64,000 nt of DNA, from the NCBI RefSeq assembly GCF_014133895.1, contig NC_050728.1, positions 1,178,001 to 1,242,000 on the forward strand, in the 5' to 3' direction. Under the pieces are notes generated by a model. It was not told the DNA's origin. It searched no databases and saw only the letters and a list, made by a program, of their open reading frames with translations. This document shows positions 58,002-64,000 of the stretch, piece by piece. The number at the start of each line of letters is the position of its first letter. The stretch's first letter is position 1. The DNA is from Torulaspora globosa (taxonomy: Eukaryota; Ascomycota; Saccharomycetes; Saccharomycetales; Saccharomycetaceae). The position numbers and the translations under genes are program-made.

Positions 58002-59789
58002 ATGCCTACCGTATCTGTGAACAAGAAACAATTATTTGAATTGTTGGGAAAAGAGTATGATAACAAGGAATTCGATGAATTGTGTTTCCAATTTGGCATT
58101 GAACTAGATGAGGATACCACAGAAGAAGCATTGAAGAATAATGAAGAACCTGAACTGAAGATCGAAATCGGAGCCAACCGTTATGATCTGTTGTGTATTG
58201 AAGGTATCGCACAATCCTTAAACGAATATCTGGGCAGATCTGAAACACCAAAGTACAAGCTTCTCAAGCCAACTACCAAATTGGTCGTCGAACCTTCCAC
58301 CGAGCAAATTAGACCGCATGCTGCTGCTGCAATCTTAAGAAATATTAAGTTTACGGAAAGATCTTATGCATCTTTCATTGCTTTGCAAGATAAACTACAT
58401 TCGAATATATGCAGAAATAGAAGTCTTGTCGCAATGGGAACGCACGACTTGGATACCATTAAAGGTCCCTTTCGTTATCAGGCATTACCTCCAAAGGAGA
58501 TTAAATTCATTCCTCTAAATCAAACGAAAGAGTTTGACGCTGCTGAATTGATTGAGTTTTACAAGCAGCCAGGTCAGAAAAGCAATTTGGGTCGTTTTGT
58601 CCATATTATCGAGGATTCACCAGTCTATCCGGTTATCACTGATGCCAACAACGTCGTTTGCTCACTGCCTCCATTGATCAACTCTGAGCACAGTAAAATC
58701 TCGTTGGAAACGCGCAACGTCTTTATCGAAATTACTGCAACAGATTTCACAAAGGCTGAGATTGTCCTAGATCAACTAGTGGCGATGTTTTCACGCTACT
58801 GTGATGAAGCTTTCACCGTGGAGCCCGTCGAAATTGTTTCGGAACACAATGCTAGGTCCAGAGTAACCCCGAACTTCGATGAAAGACAAATGGACGTTTC
58901 AATTGAGTATATCAATTCCGCTTTGGGTCTAGAGCTTTCTCCAGAAGAAATTATTTCTTGCTTGAAGAAAATGTCTTTGCACGCTAGAAAGTCTCCAGAT
59001 GTTGAAAACACTTTACAGGTTAGTATCCCAATTACAAGACCAGATATTTTGCATCCCTGTGACATTATGGAAGACGCTGCTGTTGGCTACGGTTTCGATA
59101 ACATGCCAAGGGGTGGAAACTTGTCTAACGCTAATTTCATAGCATCGGCATTGCCAATTAACAAGATATCAGATATATTCAGAGTCGCTTCTTCACAGGC
59201 GACGTGGCTGGAAGTCCTACCTCTGACGCTATGTTCTCACGATGAGAACTTCAAATTTTTAAGATTGGAGGATGACGGAAAACAAGTGGTTAAATTGGCA
59301 AATCCAAAGACATTGGAATATCAAGTTGTAAGAACTTCTCTTCTTCCAGGCATTCTGAAGACAGTGAAAGAGAACAGAAAACATTCCCTACCCATTAAGG
59401 TCTTCGAGACCGGGGATGTGGTGTTCAAGAATGGCGATATAGAAAGAAAGGCTTACAACGAACGCCACTGGGGTGCCATCTATGTTGGTAAAGCTTCTGG
59501 GTTCGAAACAATTCAAGGTTTGCTTGGAAAAATCATGCAAACATTTAGAACGCAGTGGCTACCAGACTATGGTTCATCTTCGACATCAAGAGGTTACTGG
59601 ATAGAAGAGGATAGCTCTTTGCCAACATACTTTCCTGGTAGAGGGGCCAAGGTTATGTTTAGACATAAGGAAGGTGAGGACCCTAGAAAAATTGGTCATA
59701 TTGGTGTTTTGCATCCTGAAGTGATGAACAACTTCGACATCCCATATGCCGCTTCTTATGTTGAGCTGAACGCCGAAGTTTTCTTGTAG
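58002..59789 (+). CDS. FRS1: Phenylalanyl-tRNA synthetase beta subunit, cytosolic
   Basis: 595-aa beta subunit (595 in S. cerevisiae) of cytosolic PheRS, responsible for assembly, tRNA contacts and editing. The N-terminus [19 protein letters not shown] and [21 protein letters not shown] are typical; B3/4 and B5 editing/structural regions follow ([40 protein letters not shown]), and the catalytic-like C-terminus has [10 protein letters not shown] and [20 protein letters not shown]. The start matches the family. It matches YLR060W; its partner FRS2 is 38 kb to the left. Confidence 0.97.
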   Translation: MPTVSVNKKQLFELLGKEYDNKEFDELCFQFGIELDEDTTEEALKNNEEPELKIEIGANRYDLLCIEGIAQSLNEYLGRSETPKYKLLKPTTKLVVEPSTEQIRPHAAAAILRNIKFTERSYASFIALQDKLHSNICRNRSLVAMGTHDLDTIKGPFRYQALPPKEIKFIPLNQTKEFDAAELIEFYKQPGQKSNLGRFVHIIEDSPVYPVITDANNVVCSLPPLINSEHSKISLETRNVFIEITATDFTKAEIVLDQLVAMFSRYCDEAFTVEPVEIVSEHNARSRVTPNFDERQMDVSIEYINSALGLELSPEEIISCLKKMSLHARKSPDVENTLQVSIPITRPDILHPCDIMEDAAVGYGFDNMPRGGNLSNANFIASALPINKISDIFRVASSQATWLEVLPLTLCSHDENFKFLRLEDDGKQVVKLANPKTLEYQVVRTSLLPGILKTVKENRKHSLPIKVFETGDVVFKNGDIERKAYNERHWGAIYVGKASGFETIQGLLGKIMQTFRTQWLPDYGSSSTSRGYWIEEDSSLPTYFPGRGAKVMFRHKEGEDPRKIGHIGVLHPEVMNNFDIPYAASYVELNAEVFL

Positions 59790-59939
59790 AATATTTAGAG
59801 CTTGATAAATGAAAAGATAATATACTCTAGTTTTCTGGATCTCTTTTACTTCCTCCGCTCGGAACAGATTAACATATCATTTTTGATGCCGTTTCTATAA
59901 ATGCTTAAATTACAAAGAATTAAACCAAAAAGACGACTT

Positions 59940-62900
59940 CTAAAAGTCATCCGAAAAATTGAAGACGATGTCTTTCTTTTGCCCATAGACTTCATCGTCC
60001 TCAGGGAGGATTGGTCTACCAGCACTCAGTAGTTGGAAATTGTTAGGGCTTTGAGGTGTTGTGGCAGACGGTGATCCCTTAATTCCTTCAACTGCTGTCT
60101 CCTTCGTAGAGCTGGAATTCTGCATCACTTCCCCGTCTGTACTAATTTGTGACTGCAGCTGTTCCTCTCTGAGTGCAGCCTTTATTTTCTGCAATTCTCG
60201 CATTAGTGCTCCGTGGTCAACCAAAGCATTGTCTTTCTTCTTCGGTTTATCCTCCTCAACTTTTCGGACATCTGATTCCACTGTTTCGAGCGATGCTCCT
60301 TCCTCCACTGCGTCTTCTACCATTGAACGCCATTTGGACTTTTTGGGTTTTAACCATTTTGGCATCCATCCGTTATCCTTCTTCTTTTCCTGCAATTTCT
60401 TATGAGCAGCATCGACGTCATGAATTAGCTGCCTTTTACGTTTCAGCTGCTCGGGATCTACCGTTTCTTCAATCTCAACAAACTCCTCACTGACAACCTC
60501 TATGCCAAGCTTCTTTAGTAACTTAGGCATGTTTTTACGGTAAGCTAAATGGCCATCCACAATCTCAGTACAATCGAAGTTTTCCATGCCCTCAATGTTC
60601 TCAATTGGGGCAATCCCCATAACTTTACTAAATCCCCCTGCAGCAGCACGAAACAAATAAGCAAGCATCCAGTCCCTACCCGAAAAAGCATTCACAAATC
60701 TTCCGCTCACAGCGGATCGTGCCATCACCAAATGCTCTTTCTTCTTGACTACGGGAGTACCAAATATGAATACGTTCTCAACAAGCCCTAGTGCTTTCTT
60801 TCGACTCAATTCAACAAGGCAGGAGAAAATGACCCTCGACCCAAGAGAAAAGCCCATGAGTGTAACTGGGCGTTGGCCTAAATTTCTCGACATGAGTGTG
60901 TCGGCCAAAATGAGACCAGCCGCCCACGCTCGATCCAGAGAGACACTCCAGGGATTATCCAAGATATAGCCAAGTTTTGACAAGCCCATAGGCCATTGGA
61001 TAGCTGAAATAAAAGCTGTTAGAATTGTTGCCCCCAGGACTTGCTGCACTGCTTGGGTGAAAAGCTCATTGGCTACAATATTGATTGTTTGACCTATGGA
61101 TTTCAGCATTTCTGGTTCCCAATGCAAAGCATATAAGTCACCCTCCACCGGATCGACGGTGGAGTAAGGCAGACGTACATCATCATCATTGCCAATCATC
61201 CAGCCCGACACGCTGATTATCAAATTGAGTTGACGATTATTATGCAGCGGGCGAAATTCAAACGTTCTGACACTGCCCATTCTTCTCCTCATGCCTTTTG
61301 CTCCAATATTCCCTCCGATCGCTGTGCTAGTAAGTGCGACCACGGCTGTTCCCCCTGCACCTGTCAGAAAGCCCGTGGCTCCACCTATGCCGATCGTCGA
61401 AAGACCAGCAGCTATTCCTGCACCGATTACGGGTGCCAACAATCCACCACTTAAACCCAAGATCAGGGAGCCACCAACCATTGCAAGTCCCACATAACAC
61501 ATTTTCTTCTTCCTTCTTTTCCTCCGCCTTTCTTTCATGTGTTTCACTTCGTTCCATTCCTGATTCTCAGTCGACTGCTCCATATCAAGATAATTGGTGA
61601 CACGCCTTTCAAACTCACAGATCTCCAAGTTCGATACGTTGAGTATATTAGCAAACTTTTGAAGCAAAGTCCTAGATCGAGCGTCGTAGCAAGCATCCCG
61701 GAGCAAGATCAAAAAGAGGTCACATATAATTGTCCAAGCGACATCAACCTTGATATGTTCTTTATCTCTTACATTTTCTGGAGCGACAACTTTCTTGGGA
61801 CATAAGTGTTCATTGGAAACAGTGGTTTCCTTATTTACGGCTTCGTCATCGCTGCTCTTATCAACAGCTCCAGCGCCAGCTTCATCTTCATCTCCAGCAG
61901 TAAAATTCTCCTCGTCGTGTTCCTTACCATCATTTTTAGAGACATCACCAAATGGGTTTTCGATATCTTGTGTGGTCCTCAAACACCTGCACAAATCTTC
62001 AAGTCGCACGCCATGCATTGACAATTTCTCAATCATGCGAACCTCTTGCTCCGAAATTTGCAAATGCTCATACAAGCTACTCAGAACATAACTTTTCCAT
62101 TGAGCAGTGTCTCTTTGAACAAATTGCAATCTTTGAGCTAGTTTACGGTGAGATTTGATGTCCACGCACAGACAAAGTTCTGCCAGCTCCGTACACATTT
62201 GGTTGGCTAGTACACTAACAGCTCCCACATAAGCATATTTCTCCATCTCTCCTAACAAATTTTTGGTAACGTTCAGCTGGCTGTCTGCATTAACATCGCT
62301 CATAGGTTCAACGTCCTCTTCAAACTCGTCATAGAGCTCTTTCTCTTTTTCGTCATCGGATGGGATTGATAAGGCCGAAACGCTGCTTCCGGCAGAAGCA
62401 TCGGCGTTGCCCAGTTGCTTTAAGGCCTTGCGATCGAACAAAAAGTCGGTTTTCCTGTTAGTCCTCTGCGACCTCTGAGCCTGTTCCTCCGCGGCTATCT
62501 TAGTGTAGCCAAACGTGCCATTTGGGCTAGCCGTATTACGACTCGCACTTCCTGGAAGTGCCTCTTGCGAAGACGTATGTGCGGTCTGTGTCTGATACGT
62601 TCTGAGTTCTAGTTCGCCTTTGTCATTATAAACATTAAAAGAAGCAATAGCTTCCATCTCTTTCCAGCCCTCTTCTTCCGAGTCTGAATCTAATTCAGGA
62701 TCAGCTTCTTCTGGTAATCCCAGAGTCTCAAAAGCCTCTTCCTCTTTAGCTTTCCCATCTGCTTTTGCGGCTTCTAACGGTACAGAATCATCGCTAAACG
62801 CCTGATGCTCAGTCGTTTGCTCTTCGGAAGTCTGATCTAACACATTCTGTTCTCTCACAGTCGTCCTTACATCGTTTACAGTTTCTTCACCTGTACCTGC

Positions 62901-62984
62901 AGGCTCTTCATCTCGCTTATTCTGCTTAGAAGCCAACTTCAGTCCCTTCAATTCAAACTCTAGACCTTCGTCCAAGTCCGACAT
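59940..62984 (-). CDS. MIL1: DUF726 membrane hydrolase-like protein (Mil1/YFL034W)
   Basis: 1014-aa protein (1073 in S. cerevisiae), TMCO4/DUF726 family. The N-terminal half is acidic and disordered. Two or three hydrophobic, glycine-rich segments (MCYVGLAMVGGSLILGLSGG and GGTAVVALTSTAIGGNIGAK) lie near residues 495-565. An alpha/beta-hydrolase-like core follows with LMGFSLGSRVIFSCL, S713 as candidate nucleophile, then FIFGTPVVKKKEHLV. In S. cerevisiae Mil1 binds AP-1-type adaptor Apm2; a lipase activity is unproven. The C-terminus has NNFQLLSAGRPILPEDDEVY. It matches YFL034W. Confidence 0.9.
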   Translation of the reverse strand: MSDLDEGLEFELKGLKLASKQNKRDEEPAGTGEETVNDVRTTVREQNVLDQTSEEQTTEHQAFSDDSVPLEAAKADGKAKEEEAFETLGLPEEADPELDSDSEEEGWKEMEAIASFNVYNDKGELELRTYQTQTAHTSSQEALPGSASRNTASPNGTFGYTKIAAEEQAQRSQRTNRKTDFLFDRKALKQLGNADASAGSSVSALSIPSDDEKEKELYDEFEEDVEPMSDVNADSQLNVTKNLLGEMEKYAYVGAVSVLANQMCTELAELCLCVDIKSHRKLAQRLQFVQRDTAQWKSYVLSSLYEHLQISEQEVRMIEKLSMHGVRLEDLCRCLRTTQDIENPFGDVSKNDGKEHDEENFTAGDEDEAGAGAVDKSSDDEAVNKETTVSNEHLCPKKVVAPENVRDKEHIKVDVAWTIICDLFLILLRDACYDARSRTLLQKFANILNVSNLEICEFERRVTNYLDMEQSTENQEWNEVKHMKERRRKRRKKKMCYVGLAMVGGSLILGLSGGLLAPVIGAGIAAGLSTIGIGGATGFLTGAGGTAVVALTSTAIGGNIGAKGMRRRMGSVRTFEFRPLHNNRQLNLIISVSGWMIGNDDDVRLPYSTVDPVEGDLYALHWEPEMLKSIGQTINIVANELFTQAVQQVLGATILTAFISAIQWPMGLSKLGYILDNPWSVSLDRAWAAGLILADTLMSRNLGQRPVTLMGFSLGSRVIFSCLVELSRKKALGLVENVFIFGTPVVKKKEHLVMARSAVSGRFVNAFSGRDWMLAYLFRAAAGGFSKVMGIAPIENIEGMENFDCTEIVDGHLAYRKNMPKLLKKLGIEVVSEEFVEIEETVDPEQLKRKRQLIHDVDAAHKKLQEKKKDNGWMPKWLKPKKSKWRSMVEDAVEEGASLETVESDVRKVEEDKPKKKDNALVDHGALMRELQKIKAALREEQLQSQISTDGEVMQNSSSTKETAVEGIKGSPSATTPQSPNNFQLLSAGRPILPEDDEVYGQKKDIVFNFSDDF

Positions 62985-63355
62985 AACCCGGCTGCTTCGC
63001 CAATATGACGAAGTATCCTACCTGACCTTTTAAAGGGCTTCCAACGCCTTGGGAGACAGCTTTAGAGGCGTTGACTAGGATTACTATATGTTGCCATACT
63101 CCAGGATAGCTTATTATTGATCTCCAGGGCTTCGAAAAGTAGGGCTCTGGAGTGACTGTTCCCAGAATTTACATCCGTACATTCCGAATAGTGCATCCTA
63201 ACACCCACATATTTGAGACTTTCTTGTACCAGGACGAATGACGCAAACTCAATTTGTGACGCGAAAGTTTCAAGCATATATAATTTCAAGAATTGCCATA
63301 TAGCGATGTTACTGCACATCGGCTACTACTAAGACAAGCAAGACAACGAGAAACA
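62985..63355. promoter_or_regulatory. Divergent MIL1 / RPL22 promoter with two Rap1 sites
   Basis: ACATCCGTACATTC at 63171-63184 is a textbook Rap1 RPG box, and ACACCCACATATTT at 63202-63215 is a second close match in the same orientation. They lie about 140-185 bp before the RPL22 ATG, the usual place for ribosomal-protein genes. Confidence 0.8.
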
Positions 63356-63985
63356 ATGGCTCCAAACGTATGTCGTTGATGTGGCATTAACAATACTGTA
63401 AGGGTGTTGTTGAGTATCGGTACATGGGTCTATTACTGTTAAACAGGAGCTTCTGGAGATGAAAACTTTATTTCATAGAGTGTGATGTACAATTCTATGT
63501 CAATTGAAGTTTGCTTTTCTGTATTTTAAAAATTCACTCGAAGAAGTGATTGTTAATAGCAGTAGGCAAATTGTAACCGGGATGGTGGTTTTCAAGATAA
63601 GTTACTAACAATTTCCGCCTTGCCGTGGTTATTTTAGACTTCCAGAAAGCAAAAGATCACCAAGACCTTCACTGTTGATGTCTCCTCTCCAGTTGAAAAC
63701 GGCGTGTTTGACCCAGCTTCCTACGCCAAGTACTTGATCGACCACATCAAGGTCGACGGTGCTGTTGGTAACTTGGGTAACGATGTCACCGTTGAGGAAG
63801 ATGGCTCCGTCGTCACCATTGTTTCCACCACCAAGTTCTCTGGTAAGTACTTGAAGTACCTAACAAAGAAGTACTTGAAGAAGAACCAGTTGAGAGACTG
63901 GATCAGATTCGTCTCCTACAAGACCAACCAGTACAAGTTGGCCTTCTACCAGGTCACCCCAGAGGACGAAGAAGATGAAGAGTAA
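63356..63985 (+). CDS. RPL22: 60S ribosomal protein L22 (eL22), two exons
   Basis: Exon 1 is 63356-63367 (ATG-GCT-CCA-AAC, MAPN) and exon 2 is 63638-63985, giving 119 aa. The joined start [20 protein letters not shown] matches S. cerevisiae Rpl22, and the core [20 protein letters not shown] and [20 protein letters not shown] are near-identical. The C-terminus is acidic (EDEEDEE). Codon bias is strong. In S. cerevisiae the intron-containing duplicates RPL22A (YLR061W) and RPL22B (YFL034C-A) sit at the ends of the two blocks seen here, and this gene is in the position of their single ancestor. Confidence 0.97.
63368..63637 (+). other. RPL22: Spliceosomal intron of RPL22, 270 nt
   Basis: The intron begins GTATGT, has a perfect TACTAAC branch site at 63603-63609, and ends TTTTAG at 63637, 28 nt after the branch site. 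In S. cerevisiae, Rpl22 protein binds this type of intron to repress its own splicing; a corresponding structure here was not examined. Confidence 0.95.
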
Positions 63986-64000
63986 ATTAGATAAAATTCG

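Overview
The window is nuclear DNA of a budding yeast in the Saccharomycetaceae. Introns carry GTATGT and TACTAAC-type signals, promoters carry Reb1, Rap1, GATA and Upc2-type motifs, and nearly every protein is recognisable as the counterpart of a Saccharomyces cerevisiae gene. From WWM1 (about 4.4 kb) to RPL22 (63.9 kb), the genes are an interleaving of two S. cerevisiae blocks: the left arm of chromosome VI (YFL010C to YFL034W) and chromosome XII (YLR049C to YLR061W). Order and orientation are kept in both, apart from one small inversion. This is the layout expected before the whole-genome duplication, so the source is probably a non-WGD genus such as Lachancea, Torulaspora or Zygosaccharomyces. 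I cannot name the species.

Layout. 0-5 kb: general amino-acid permease GAP1, a peroxisomal D-amino-acid oxidase that S. cerevisiae lacks, and WWM1. 5-13.4 kb: IES1, CTF19, HSP12, MDJ1, EMA19, a YLR049C-like gene, GNA1 and SMX2. 13.8-20.3 kb: LPD1, GAT1, a strongly GC-rich FCF2-IES3 pair, and FRS2. 20.3-28 kb: an ORF at the YLR053C position, OSW2 with a 55-nt intron, a Gcr1/Hot1-type DNA-binding protein with no counterpart in either S. cerevisiae block, and BUD27. 28-41.7 kb: EPL1, BST1, STE2, GYP8, SPT8, CAF16. 42-51.5 kb: ERG3, CAK1, a small ORF, MNL2, SHM2, AGX1 (frameshifted), HAC1 with an Ire1-type intron. 51.6-64 kb: REX2, RIM15, FRS1, MIL1, RPL22.

Functional links. GAP1, the oxidase gene and the GATA-factor gene GAT1 all have GATAA-type sites upstream, consistent with nitrogen control. 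Both cytosolic phenylalanyl-tRNA synthetase subunits (FRS1, FRS2) and two INO80 subunits (IES1, IES3) lie in this one window because the two ancestral tracks are still merged. RPL22 is where the two tracks coincide, since S. cerevisiae keeps RPL22A on XII and RPL22B on VI.

The most informative non-coding structures are the HAC1 splice-site hairpins with a matching 5'-leader/intron pairing, the OSW2 intron, paired sterol elements before ERG3, an a2/Mcm1-like element before STE2, and a 22-bp perfect palindrome between BUD27 and EPL1. I saw no transposon, LTR, tRNA gene, centromere or CRISPR array.
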